Assembly (NCBI GenBank): GCA_031308135.1 | Contig: JAHLJT010000631.1 | Span: forward strand, 3,883,371-3,947,370 | Source of the DNA: Acheta domesticus | Taxonomy: Eukaryota; Arthropoda; Insecta; Orthoptera; Gryllidae | Direction: 5' to 3' | DNA: 64,000 nucleotides | Shown: in pieces, positions 24,151 to 36,280 of the stretch | Layout: each line of letters begins with the position of its first letter | Position numbering within the stretch: position 1 is the stretch's first letter | Position numbers and translations under genes: made by a program | The notes under the pieces: model-generated | Told to the model about the DNA's origin: nothing | The model's input: the letters and a program-made list of their open reading frames with translations, nothing else | Databases searched by the model: none

Positions 24151-24199
24151 CAACTGGCGCCACTCGCCCATTACTCCGCTTCTGTGGATACAGACGGCA

Positions 24200-25235
24200 G
24201 AACGGCAGAGTGTTACGACCGGCGAAAAGGCGGCTCAGGGATGTCACTGCACTGTGTCTGACAGGGTTCGATCCCCGACTGTGGCAGGGTTTTTGACACC
24301 TTCACAGCTAGGTCGAATTCAGTCGGTGTCTGGAGTAAAACTCTAGCCACCGGCTGCTCTGATCGGTAGTTTTCCGTGGTTTCTCCGATCAACTCCAGGC
24401 GAATGCCGGAACAGTGTCCTAACAAACGGACCGCGGGCGATCTTTTCTTCCTCTTCCTCATCCTATCTTTGTCCTCGTCCGTTACTTGCACTTGCACTTT
24501 CACAAGTTGTTCGTCGTTCTGTCTCTGGGGTGAGAGAACAGAGTGCGGTCCAAGTTCGCATAGCGTTGCTGCAACTGGCTCGGGTAGAGAGACTGTGAAA
24601 CACCAACTCCCGTTGACAGCCGTTTAATCCAGAATGAAGAGTGCAGAAAGATCTGCTTTCGGCTTTCAACTAATTGTGCCCCCACCTCACAGGGCACCTC
24701 AGTTTATATACCCGCTGCCTGGCGGTGACTAACAACCACGTGCCGCTGGCAGGCGCGAAGCAATTGCATGAGGGGCGATCAGCTCAAGCAGTTGTTCTCA
24801 CTTTTCAGAGAATATCCTGCGTGACCTCACGGTTACACTTGTGCACACGTGTCCAAGTGTCCACGTGTTTAAGTGGAGTGGCCAAGTGTCCACGAGTTTG
24901 AGGGCATTGGCAATTGCCTGAGTGCTGTTTCTTATTTAGATTGTATTTTCCAGCTGCTCAGGATGCGGTACTTCGGTTGATGTCACAGAGCTGTGAGGCA
25001 ATGCTTTGGGATATAATTCACGCACTGCAATACCACACTTGTGGGCAGCTCAGAGCTTGTCCCAGCTGGGGCGGTGTCCCGCTGGTGGGAGATAGCTGGT
25101 TGGGGAAAATCCCCACAAGCCGACGTAGGCCAGGGCCGGATCTCGCTATCCAGCGCGGGACCGTCACCTCCCGCGATAAAAACGCACCATACTTACGGGA
25201 CTAAGCCGTTTATGTTCCCAGAATCACTAATCAAT
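24200..25235 (+). mobile_element. tRNA-derived SINE family 2, copy b, split by an insertion
   Basis: Plus-strand copy. The head at about 24210-24285 has GGTTCGATCCCC as box B. The body follows the family order (CTGCTCTGATCGGTAG, then GGCGAATGCCGGA, then CGGGCGATC) to 24503. It resumes at 25017 with TGCAATACCACAC and AGCTTGTCCC and runs to the 3' part (TTACGGGACTAA, about 25195) and an AATCAATTAACC-like tail. The 513 bp between are absent from the other copies. Confidence 0.75.
24504..25016. mobile_element. 513-bp insertion in SINE copy b, candidate solo LTR
   Basis: TTCAC borders both sides (24499-24503 and 25017-25021), consistent with a 5-bp target duplication. The insert reads AAGTTG…ATATAA on the plus strand and holds a TATA-like TTTATATAC near 24712. 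The length suits a solo LTR, but the ends are not TG…CA and no second copy was found in the window. Confidence 0.45.
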
Positions 25236-26140
25236 TAACCAATTGAGAGTGTTATGTAAAGCGTGGATTCAGATTGTCAGTACACTACGTTTCACGTTAA
25301 GAACCTGAGCGCTTTTGAGATATTAAGTCACGTTAAGAAAATATTCCACAACGCGATTTGTCCGCGATGAAGCTAATCTTTACATGTAAACTATAGCATT
25401 GTTTGATGTCAGAATCATAAAAAATATAAAATACTTTTTGGCAGTTTGATGATGTGCGCGCGACGTAGATTCAGTTTAAATGGTTTAATACAATCCTAAC
25501 TGACCGAGCCGAGACAGATGCTTTTCCATACTGACCGTTACACATTGTATCGGCCCTCAAATTTCTTTGGTTCGTAATCATAACCAAACACATTTGATAA
25601 TTTTTGAATTTAGCATAAATGTTCTTTCAAATCATTAAAATTTGTAAGGATTAATGTGGCGTATGTGTAAAGAATCTTTTCGCATGTGATTTCTACTGTT
25701 CACAAAATTACTAGTCTATTATATAATTAATTCTTTTATTAATTCATCAAAGATATCATTTTCATGCACATTTAATATTCTAGATATGCATTATTTCGTT
25801 ACCTTTTCTTTCTGGAGAAGCTCTGATATGCCTTTTGTCTGTCTGTCCCTGTGTCATTTTGTCTGTCCCTGTGTTGTGATTGAGATGGTTAACCAGGATG
25901 CATGTGACGTGTGTATATCAAGGAAATACATGGGGCAGGAAAATGTGAGAGATTTGAATTTCGCGGAAGAAACCTCCGGTTGGAGGTCACTCGAAGGCTC
26001 CGATTGAAAAGGCGGGAAACATTCGGAGGCAAACCAATCACTCAGCTGCCGGCACTAGCTAGCTGGCGACGTGCTGGCTCCGACGAGCTGACTCGCTGAC
26101 TCCAACGGCTCCGCGCGGTCCTGCGCTACGCGATGCTCGG

Positions 26141-26641
26141 TTGATTGATTGATTGATTGATTCGTGTTTCCGGGCGCGTCAACGGCTCAGGTCATTAGTC
26201 CCGTAAGTGTAGTGCGTGTTTTCCCCGGGAGCTGGATGGCGAGATCTGGCGCCGACCTACCGTCGACTAGCGGGGTTTTCCCCCCAACCAAGTATCTCCC
26301 ACCAGCGGGACAAGTTGGTGGGCATGTGTGGTAGTGTAGTGCATGTTAGTGTATGTGTGTGTGTAAGAGGGAGAGGATAGGACAAGGATGAGGAAGGAAA
26401 GATCGCGCGCGGTCCGTGGCCCGTTTGTTAGGGTACTGCTCCGGCATTCGCCTGGTGTTGATCGGAGAAACCACGGAAAACTGTCGATCAGAGCAGCCGG
26501 CCGCTAGAATTCTCCTCCAGACACTAGCTGACAAGCTAGTGTCGTGCGAAAATCCTGCCGCGGACGGGACTCGAACCTAGGACCTCCCGGTCAGAGGGAC
26601 TGCAGTGACATCAGGTTGATGCACTGAGCCATCTCTCCCGG
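26141..26641 (-). mobile_element. tRNA-derived SINE family 2, copy c, full length
   Basis: Best copy of the family, 501 bp. Minus-strand head at the high end: GATGGCTCAGTGCATCAAC (box A) and GGTTCGAGTCCCG (box B). A long body follows, ending in a four-to-five-unit AATC tail at the low end. TACGCGATGCTCGG (26127-26140) and TACGTGATGCTCGG (26642-26655) flank it as a 14-bp target duplication with one mismatch, the hallmark of LINE-mediated retroposition. The central purine-rich and GTGT-rich tract expands into a dinucleotide repeat in copy f. Confidence 0.9.
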
Positions 26642-27389
26642 TACGTGATGCTCGGCATTCTCCAAAAGTACAGTCTCTCCCAGGGCCCTTCAACTCCCTT
26701 ATAACGTGGTGGAGCGCTCTCCAGCAGCACCTTCTTACAGGAACTAAAATACGAACTGCTGCCAACGATACTTCAAACGTGTGTGGCTGGTACGTAGGTT
26801 CGCATTACGCTCAAACAGCCGCGTAATGCTACGAAAGATAGCGTCGATGTTCGAGCTTTCTTCAGCGGTTTCTTATATGTATATATTATGAATAATTGAA
26901 CATTTAGAAGACACTTTTCGTATTTCTCACAATTTAGCCAATTTTTAGGTGCGGATGTTGGCGAGACTGTACCCGGCGACACTAGCACCACCTATTGTAG
27001 CACCTTCGAGCTTTGCGCTCGGTTTTGATGGAGAGTTGCAGGGCCCTGGTCTCTCCCAAGTAGCTGCTGCCGTCGCGTTATATGGCCAGGGCGACGCGAC
27101 GTCACGCCAGAGACTCGCCCTTCGCCTGCGGTTGTGGAGGTTGCTCTTGGCGAATCGGCGAGCCCTGTGACGCGCGCCATCCCGCCGCGTGCTCGCCGTA
27201 TTCAAAAGGGCGCGCAGAATATACCAGAATGATCGTTTATTTATCGTTTTCTGGCAATATATTGAAATATAATACAATACAAGAGAATCAGTAATCGTCC
27301 TTCGAATATCCAATTTCAAGCTATGCAAACAAAATGTATACTTAGTTCTTGCTTAAAAAGTGAGACGTTGATGCTCAAATCCAATGCAA

Positions 27390-27560
27390 TAACAAACTAG
27401 TGGTGCTTCAACATTACATACTTTCTCTCATTATTTCTAACTAGGTATTGCAATTTTTGAAACTTAGGAGAGATCAACGAAAATGAGAGATCCAATGAGA
27501 GATTATTTTAAGTGTCCCTTGTTCCATCCGTGGAGGGGGTTCTGAGAATTTTTTTTTTAT
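27390..27560 (-). mobile_element. Helitron-like 3' terminus (family I)
   Basis: Minus-strand end: AATAATGAGAGAAAGTATGT, then AGCACCACTAG followed by T. CTAG lies at 27397-27400. Upstream it shares TCTCATTTTCGTTGA with the copy at 1397-2010. The hairpin arm opposite AGCAC is decayed. Confidence 0.45.
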
Positions 27561-29263
27561 AATTTGCATCAACGTGAAATAGAAATAGCGCGAAGACCAC
27601 TCTATTCTAAAAACAGTGAGCAAGACTTTTTTAAACCTGATGTTTTTGTTGTTTTTTTTGGACGCATCGACGGCAAGGTCATTAGCGATATTAATTACAG
27701 TAAAAATAACATAGTATTACATGATACAGTTAACAATTTCATGGTACAGATACAATATCAAAGGCAGTTACAATGTTTATCGTGTTATAATTGACAGTAA
27801 GGTTCTTATATATAAGCATATAATTAAATATTTTTCAAGAATTCCATCACTGCAGATACCTTTTCTTTGCATTCAAACATTCTCTTGGGTTCGCGGAGAA
27901 TCTTCTCTCACTTTGATAAATACTGCACTCTATTAATGTACCTCACCTATGAGGTATACTAATGTCAGATGCTTATTTTAAACATTTGTTTATATCAGTT
28001 TTTGACGTAAGGTCACTGCGCATCAAACTGAAATGACATACTCTTAGATTAGTCAAACTGACCTTTCCTTAGCTTAGTCAGAATAGGCAGTGTGATTAAC
28101 TACGAGAAGATCGACTTTTCTTTCTTCCCTTCAAATTCTTAAGCAAAACAAAGCTTTCGATGGGGTTGAGATTTGTGGAATTTTGATTTGAACCTGCAAC
28201 CAATGTTAATGATTCGTTTCCTACAAGGGATACATAACACCACATTTCTCACTGAAACGTATTCTTTTAATAACAAAAAGAGTTATTTCGACTATTCAAC
28301 TTTTTGGATAGGAGACTGTAACATGGATTTTTACCTTTTCTATCTGTTTTTCAAAGGACTGATACCAGGTTTTTAGTTGATTTCTTTCATTTAAGCCTTC
28401 AGAAAGTGACAACCAAACCTAAGCAAAACACAGCAACCGTAGTAACAATTTCGAGTTTTACCTCTGTCTCTAATTTTCTTAAAGTTACTTCGTCTGGAGT
28501 GTTGAACTCCACCAAATTTAATGACTTAATTTCTCATGATATCTTTTTGAGTATGCTGCTGACAGAATTTGCTGGGATCTTACATTTGCGGCAACCATTC
28601 GTGTGCCTCAACCAGTGAGCCCGTGTTCCTATCTTAGGAACTAATCTGTAAGAGGATCCTCGCGCAACAACCAATTAGTTGAGATAATAGGAAGCGAATT
28701 GTGGGGCAGTAATTCTGGACCCGCACCATTTAGAGTGGGTTTCTCATGAGGGTCGAAGAGACCAAACAGATGGGCGCTCCTATCTACATCTACACGACAC
28801 CAGTGTCAAATGCTGTTACACTGGTTTTTGTTGGTACTTTGTAACATCCGAGGCAAGCAGCTTACGTAAGTATTCATCTTTTTTTAATATTCCAACATCG
28901 CTTTCGGAAGATTAGTGATCATATTTAATTCATGCAGCTGTTCACAAGTAAACCAGTGGTACTACAACTTAGCACAGGTTTTCTTGAAGTCTACACGTAG
29001 GAATCATTTTAAACTGCTGTTGTACTAATAAAATACAGACACTATGAATATATCAAACATATTTCTCAAAAGTTTCTACTTCAATTTATATTCTTAAAAC
29101 TGCACATAACATGTTCAGTTTTTAACGTGTTTGAAAGTTCAATTCTTAACAAGACTTATTGACAAGACGAACATGCATAAATTACAACTCGCAATACGAC
29201 TATTGAGAGAAAACGAGCATTGTAGAAATATGTATATAATGAGCATTGTAGAAATATGCGTTA
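27561..29263. other. AT-rich stretch, nothing recognised
   Basis: Several short frames but no domain or repeat boundary. No gene supported. Confidence 0.4.
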
Positions 29264-29400
29264 CAATTCTCCTCCAGACAGCAATTGAATTCGACCTGGC
29301 TATAAAGCTAGTGTCAAAAATCGTGTCACCGCCGGGGTTCGAACCCGGTCAGAGGCAGTGTAGTGACATCAGTTGATGTCCTGAGCTGGCTTTGTCGGTA
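29264..29400 (-). mobile_element. tRNA-derived SINE family 2, copy d (head only)
   Basis: Minus-strand head with GGGTTCGAACCCCGG (box B) and CTCAGGACATCAACTG, plus the first body bases including CTGGAGGAGA. The rest of the SINE is missing. Confidence 0.7.
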
Positions 29401-29609
29401 ATAACAATCTCAAGTATGATGTTTTTTACAACCTCATTGACCTGCATCACAGCATGATTAGTTTTCAGTAAAGATTATAAAAAAATCTTACTTTCAAGGT
29501 GATTTGATAAAAAAAACCTCGCACAAAAAATGAGTCTAAAAATTTCATTTATAATTTTGCCCATTTTTTAAAGTCACTGTAAGTAAATATAAAATTGAAC
29601 ACAAGCTTT

Positions 29610-30490
29610 AGAGTCACATATACAACATTAAAGGGTCATCAAACACACAAGGAAGTGAATTATTGATAATGTAATTGGACACTATGAATATAAGTGGGTG
29701 GTTGTCATTGTTGCGGCAAAAGTTGGGCAAGTTTTGCATAACTTTGATTGCACGCTCACAGCACTGATTGCTTTGAGCAATGTTGATAGGAGATTCATCT
29801 GTTTTCCAGTGGGTTTTCAAGCATTTGAGATCTGTTGGGTAGTCTTTCAGGCGGTTCATCAAATCTTCAGCACGGAACAATTGCTGAACCAATGGTCAGC
29901 CAAAGAGTAGGAAATGAATGAACAGATTTTATGCAGCCTGTTTCGGGTTTAGGCATCAGAAGAAAAGCAAGAAGGACTAGAATGGCACGAGAGTCCAGCG
30001 TACATTGCTGATGTTTGGGATCTATTGAAACATCACGAAGAGGATCTCAGGGAAGGAACGTAAGACACGAGTGATATAGTAGGGAAACTTCATGTCGTCT
30101 CTCTATTCGCCTATTTCCTTAATCTCAGTTTACCGTTGCTGAAACCTGCTCTCAATTGATCGCAATTGCTCATTAAATCGTGCACAAAGAAGTACACAAT
30201 GTTTGATGATTTACTCGACGCATGGAGCTCATCGTCCACGATAACGACAACGCACAGTACGCCATCCAGCACATGTTGCAGGCAACTGATAAATTTAGGT
30301 TTGGGGCGACCTTTCTCTTCGAACATTTGCTGCAGCCGAACAACAACGCCTGCCTTCTTGCCGGAATTGCCTGGTTGTGACGGCAACAATCACCATAATT
30401 GATCCCCATAGATTGAATTCCTTTAACATCCTGGAATTCTTCTGTGATAGTTTGAGGTTTCCCATTTGTCAATTCAGCATAGACAATTGA
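29610..30490 (-). pseudogene. Decayed copy of a repeated invertebrate gene family, function unknown
   Basis: Read on the minus strand across three frames. The order is LTNGKPQTITEEF (about 30470), KPKFISCLQHVLDGVL (about 30290), SSNIVYFFVHDLMSN, then DDMKF and ISNVRW (about 30090 and 30015), and in the last piece LKCLKTHWKTDES, SNQCCERAIKVMQNLP and FIVSNYI (about 29650-29850). I recall this block order from multi-copy uncharacterised arthropod proteins that behave like transposon-borne genes; the role is unknown. Frameshifts and stops show it is dead. Confidence 0.5.
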
Positions 30491-31259
30491 ATTTCTTTTG
30501 CTTCATTCTTGACCACTACGGGTATTAAAATCCATCAAAACGTTTGCCGACAAAGTGTATGCTCCACTTCTCCACATGAAGCGTGCTCACCAAGTGCTTC
30601 TTCACATGAACAACTCTCGTGTAGAGCGCCTTGTGGTTTACTGACTGATACGGGGTTGGGATTTCAATCCCCTCGTCAGAAATCTGGTGGCATAGATTTG
30701 CTGCTCCGTGAAACGGATCTTACGTTGGGGAGATGGAGAGAGACGGATGAGAGATCAAATCATCACCCTCACTTAAGAATATGACAGAAAGAATCGCTTA
30801 CAATCGAATGCTGTTTCTTTGCGCTCAAGGGAAGCATGTTCCCCAAGTATGCTCTAGTTTCATATCAGGAAGAATATGACTCGCGTCAGAATGGGTATCT
30901 TAGTTTTTAGGCTCTACCACCTCCCCCTCAGGTAGCACTAATGGGGTAGTGGGGATTTTTGTTAGTTTAGTCACAAAAGGTACCTCTAAGAAAAAGACAT
31001 CAGACCGTTTTTAGCATTTGTTTTAAAGGCTAAAAAACTTGCAAGATCCACAGTTGTGATCAGCATTGACACTAACAGTAAAAACCTATCGGTGCTTCTT
31101 CTCGGGTCTTGTCGTTTGTAGCAGCGCTGACTGCCGTGCTTTCAACATAAACCTTCCAGTTGTTTCCATGGAGACGCTCCCGCTTTGCTGTTCTCGCTAA
31201 TCTTACCGTCTGCCGCTGTTCCAACAAAGGCACTGTAAGAGTTCAATATGCTCTTGCGG

Positions 31260-32400
31260 TAGGAACGGCGCGCATTGCAGGGCTGGAAACATTCCGCAGC
31301 GGTGAGTGCTCCGATCGGTTGCCGTTCGCGACCACGCCGCGAGCGATGGCGCGGCCTTGACCGCCGCGGGCGGGAACGCGCACTGGCGTTCGCAGAGGCG
31401 GAAAAAAGCGCGCGGAGCAGGCGACGCGACGCGATGCGACGCGGGGCGCAGCTGTCGCCGCCCACGCTGAACGGCCGGGACAGGGCGACGCGCGAGACAG
31501 CCCGGCGCCCGGCCGGCGCGGCGGGGGGAGAAAAGAGGTTGGGGCGGAGCAGTGTGGGGTGGGGTGGGGGCGAGTTGGAGAGAAGTAGAACGGGGCGGGA
31601 CAGGATAGGGGAATCAGTGCGGGGTGAAACGGAGAGGGAGGGATGAGGGGTGGAAGGTGGCGCGGTGGAGCGTGGCTGAGCGGGGTGGAGTGGGAGGTAA
31701 CGGAGCGGACAGGGTCGGAGCGAGGAGGTACGTGACGGGCAAGGGGGCTGAGAAGGAGCGGGGCGAGGACGAGCGGGGAGGGTGGCGAAGGAGAAATGAG
31801 GAAGGAGCGGGGCGGGTAGAGCGGGGCTGGTAGAACAGGTGGGCAGAGCGGAACGTGCAGACCGGGGCGGGCAGAGCGTGGCGGGCAGAGCGGGGCGGGC
31901 AGAGCGGGGCGGGCAGAGCGTGGCGGGCAGAGCGTGGCGGGCAGAGCGTGGCGGGCAGAGCGTGGCGGGCAGAGCGGGGCAGGCAGAGCGGGTCGGGCAG
32001 AGCGGGGCCGGCAGAGCCAGGCGGGCAGAGCGGGGCCGGCAGAGCAGGGCGGGCAGAGCGGGGCTGGTAGAACTGGCGAGCAGAGCGGGGTGGGCAGAGC
32101 GGGGTGGGCAGAGCGGGGCGCGCAGAGCGGGGCGGGCAGAGCGGGGCAGACAGAGCGGGGCAGACAGAGCGGGGCAGGCAGAGCGGGGCAGGCAGAGCTG
32201 GGCGGGCCGAGCTGGGCGGGGAGAGCGGGTCGGGCGGGGCTGCGGCGTGGCACGGCGAGACAGCCTGGCGCCCGGCCGGCGCGTTGCTGGGCGGGGCGGA
32301 GCCGCAGCTGGCGGAAGCCGGGGCTGGGGCGTGCCGCGTCCGCGTTCCGCGCTTTGGCGACGCACGTGGTGCCGCTGCGGGAGACCAGATAGGGCTTGGC
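31260..32400. other. GC-rich island containing a minisatellite
   Basis: CpG-dense throughout and strongly G-rich on the plus strand between 31520 and 32250. A 27-bp sequence beginning GAGACAGCC (31494-31520) is repeated with one mismatch at 32257-32283, bracketing the G-rich part. Open frames in every phase reflect composition only. Confidence 0.6.
31835..32235. repeat. 15-bp G-rich minisatellite, about 26 units
   Basis: Tandem units of GGGCGGGCAGAGCGG with one- to three-base variants (GGGC/GTGGC, GGCAGGC and others). Because 15 is a multiple of 3, all six frames stay open and produce long artefactual ORFs. The plus strand has dense GGGG/GGG runs suitable for G-quadruplexes. Confidence 0.95.
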
Positions 32401-33599
32401 TCCGACTCAGCTGCATCGATCGCCATCGGCGCCGCAAGAACGCTGCAGAATGGGAGCGCAACGGTTTCTTGTTTCTCATTTGCTCTCTTGAGACGCGTTA
32501 CACGAGACCGTTGATGGTCTCTCATTAGCACTGGTCCCTAATTAGCATGTTCTGCTTCGCAATATAAACAATGCACCGCATAGAAAACCCCTTTCAGAAT
32601 GACCCCCTCCGTCGTAGGAGAAACGTCGAGCGACTTTCCCCAGTCAAGGAGGCCTTTTCCATGTGTGGCACTACGATATAGCCTTCCCCAATCCCACCTC
32701 GTTCGTCTGTTTACCGACTTGATTTTCGCTGGGGCTGATAGCCAACTTCAGCTCAGGTCTATCGGCTTATCAGGCCCACCACATGTTGGTGAAGGGGTGG
32801 TTGAGATGTAAAGGCTAAATTTTTGCATACTATTTGGATGATAATAATAACAATATCAACTATCGTCACCTGTATTATTTCAGTAGTATACCTTTGGGTT
32901 CCGGCTTTCACACGCAACCAATCTTTATAAATGAGGGCTCTAAAGAAAGAGAATTTCACGGAGACTTGACGAATTTAAATTTGACTTTAAAAATATGGAT
33001 GAATTCTTTAAAAAATCGCATCGAAATATTCATGTAAAATGCAACCCGCATCCCATGTCAACTTATATCGGCAAATAACTCATAAACAAAGCGTTTTCGA
33101 CCCTTAAAAAGTAAAATTTTGAGGCCAAAGGCCTCAAAGCAACGTTTTTCACACCATAATCTACAAGATGAGACATTCTCCGATCCATTCAATTAACTTT
33201 TCCGTCCCATGCTTTAATACTATCAAGGCCACCTCAATATTTCAGTCCTTCCTGCTGGTAGTAATTTTTGTGGCGACACGCTTAGAAGGCTTAGATTCGA
33301 CAATCTTTATTTACGCTTTCTGTTAACATCTTACTTTGTGCAGTCTGACGAGGTTTATTTGCATAATCATTAATTCAAGATTTGCTCTCCAGCAACTACT
33401 AGAAGTACTATTATAGTTTGCTTGATACATATACCTATGAAGAATGTTTCTAATGCGTGTAGTGAAACTATTCAATTAACGTTTTTTCATGGTCTATAAG
33501 TGCTGTGTAATTGTGGAAGGATGTGGGTGTTCAGTGAAGAGTGAAGACTGTGTTTGTGTTTTACCTGTACCAATATTTTCGTTATCATTCGATGACATT

Positions 33600-33975
33600 T
33601 TCAAGTCAACGGGTTCAGACACGTAGCTTTCTCAAAAGTAAAAAGCTAATATTTTTGTGACTATCACGAAAAACTAAAACCTAATTGACAAAGAATATTG
33701 AATAATTACTTCAAATGTCTTGAAGTAAGTGTTGGGAATTGTTCCAAGCAAATTCTCCATGATATTGAATAAATATTTATTGAAAATTTCTTTTACACAT
33801 TAATTGCATTGTGTTTTTATTTTTATTTGTAATTGTGTTAGTACATTGCAAGTTACCTTTATAGATTTTAAACAAATAAACACGTTTCGTTAACTACTTT
33901 CCCTCTTACAATTAAAATAGAAGGATAGGGATGGGCGTGGGGTCTAACATGCGAGAGTTCTCGCACGGGTACGCA
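33600..33975 (+). mobile_element. Helitron-like element family II, copy 1
   Basis: Aligns with 34610-34955. The 3' part has the hairpin TGCGAGA (33950-33956) / TCTCGCA (33959-33965), then CGGGTACGC followed by AGAGG where copy 2 has TAG. The 5' boundary is not resolved. Confidence 0.45.
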
Positions 33976-34609
33976 GAGGTTGTGGGGGAAAACTTGTGCT
34001 ATGGCACAACAGAAAGAACATACTTTTTAAAATAGCTAAAGTAATATAGCTTGAAATAAATGGAAAACAAAAATCAAAACGCGCTAGCCTACAATACTAC
34101 GTGAATCAATTAAAAAACAGCTAAATTTAAAATTATAGAAAGAATAGTGCAAGTCACCTGACAACTGCCAACGATCGCAGTCCAAACGCATTGAAATGTT
34201 GGCGGTATCTGGAAGTATGTACACCAACGCCCAACTCATATTGTAAAAGAAACACCGTTTGATATTAAACTCAAGGTGTCGGTTTGTTAAGATATTAAAA
34301 ATGCAAACATAGCTTGAGCAACATTCCCATGTACCGAAGTGGGCTTACTAATGCCTACTAAATTGTTTCTAATGCTAACAAATGGTATTTAGTACTGAAA
34401 GGTGAAAACATTAGTTTGATTATTTTTTGGCTCGGAATTGTTTTTCTTGAGGTACGTAAGGACGTAGAAAATAATTCAATACTTTTTAGTAAACAAATAA
34501 TGTTTCAATTTTCTCACCCCCCAGCAATGGCACCCTGACTCTCCAAAACCCACTCGGTTCTTCATAGCAAATCAAGGAAAGTTAAATAATATTGCAATGA
34601 GTAGGTATG

Positions 34610-34955
34610 TTCTTGCCCGATCCGGTATATTCGCACCACTTTACTTGACTTTCTCAAGAGTAAAAACCTTTTCTATTATTTGACTATCAAAGAAAGCGAA
34701 AAGCTAACTCTCAAGGAAGATTGAAAAATTTCTTCAAATGTTGTTTTTAAAGAAGTATGAATTGTTCCAAGAACATCTCTCTATAATGTTGAATAAACTT
34801 TAATTGAAAATTTGTTTCAAACATCAACTGCATTGTTATTTTGTTTGATATTCTGTAAGTACATTAGTAGTTCCTCCCCTTTATGGAACGGATAGACAAA
34901 TGGATAGGGAAAGGGTGGGATTTAACATGCGAGAGTTCTCGCACGGGTACGCTAG
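34610..34955 (+). mobile_element. Helitron-like element family II, copy 2
   Basis: The hairpin TGCGAGA (34928-34934) / TCTCGCA (34937-34943) is followed eight bases later by CTAG (34952-34955) and then T. This is the expected Helitron 3' layout. Its upstream sequence (AATTGTTCCAAG, TGTTGAATAAA) parallels copy 1. It abuts a (TTA)n run. Confidence 0.5.

Positions 34956-34956
<1 letters not shown>

Positions 34957-35010
<54 letters not shown>
34957..35010. repeat. (TTA)n microsatellite
   Basis: About 17 near-perfect TTA units directly after the Helitron-like 3' end. Confidence 0.97.
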
Positions 35011-36280
35011 CAATATTACATGGACGGAAAGAGATTCACCGAACACCATGTAGGTCAACCTAAGCCCCCGCCATGAGCTTGATCCAATAGCGGAGCGCAT
35101 GGCAGCGTCGGCACCGAGGCGTCCTACTATCGCCTATCTCTCCCGGAAATTCGAGCAGCGTGCCCACAAAAGATCGTTGAACCCGTCGGTGCTTATCGCA
35201 GACGAGCGGGTCTGCAGATGCGCAGTTGAGTCAGGTCGCACCCTCCTCGCTTTCATTTTGTCAATTGAAAAGTTGCATTTTTATTTACCATCCCTCTGAC
35301 GGAAACATTTCGTAAGTCGTGCATGAAATTTGAAGCTCGTACAGAAACACAAGTTGGAGCAAAATGCCCTGTACTTTTTAAATTCAATATCTTAAAATTT
35401 TCTAATTGAATACCGTTCCCTATTCGTATTAATCTTTCTGCGTGGAGTCTTCTCATTTTGGTATTTTCTTGCATTGTACAGAGCTCAACTGTAATGTCGA
35501 CATTTAAACTTACATGAGCCCCTGATCGTAGGCAACCCTCCAGCCTTTGCAGTACGTGCAGGCCACAGGCGCTACCAGGGGTTCCCGAGAGTTGTTTACT
35601 GATATTAAGCGTGAAATAGTCGATTTTGCCGTGAATATAAATAATAAAATTAATTACTCAAATAATTATTATTAAGGGTACAAATACGACATTTAGATTA
35701 CACATTTGTTACATAGGTTATCCATTACTTAGATTAAACACAGGTTTATGTTATCGCATTTCTTCACGTATCGTTAAAACTAAATAAATCTTCTTTAGAA
35801 ATTCGAACATGACATTTTTAGACAACCTGTACTGAAAGATTTACTGTAGTCTCTAAACATAATTTTTCAATAAAAAAAGTCGTCTCTACGGAGAGCCAGA
35901 AATTCTTAAGTTGCACATACTTCATTTAGGATAATTATGAGCTACATTTGTAATGTAGCTACATTTGCTGAAACTCCGTGACGTATTGCACAAATATGTT
36001 GCATAATGATAACGACAGAATTTACAGAATTTTCTCCAAATTCGAAGCATTTAGTTTCCTTCACAAAAACTGTCTTATAAAATAGAGATTAATGTTGATG
36101 TGAACGATTTATAATATCTAGATATTTGGGATAATTGAGTTCTTGCAAGTTTACGACAGAAATCTCATACCTCTTTTTTCTCCCTTCTTGCTTCAGATAC
36201 TCCCAGATACTAAAGTGCCAACATGATCGACAGTCGCATCAAGAGAACACGGTAGCCAGTCATCTTGTTTAATTACCACA
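35011..36280. other. Unannotated stretch
   Basis: No supported gene. Small frames near 35099 and 35253 are featureless. Confidence 0.4.

Noticed and set aside
23567..24261. ORFs of 140-226 codons in the GC-rich island
   Set aside because: Low-complexity Arg/Ala/Pro sequence in overlapping frames caused by composition.
31142..32531. Very long ORFs on both strands (up to 445 codons), proline/serine/arginine-rich
   Set aside because: Produced by a 15-bp tandem repeat and extreme GC content; peptides are simple five-residue repeats in every frame and have no domain.
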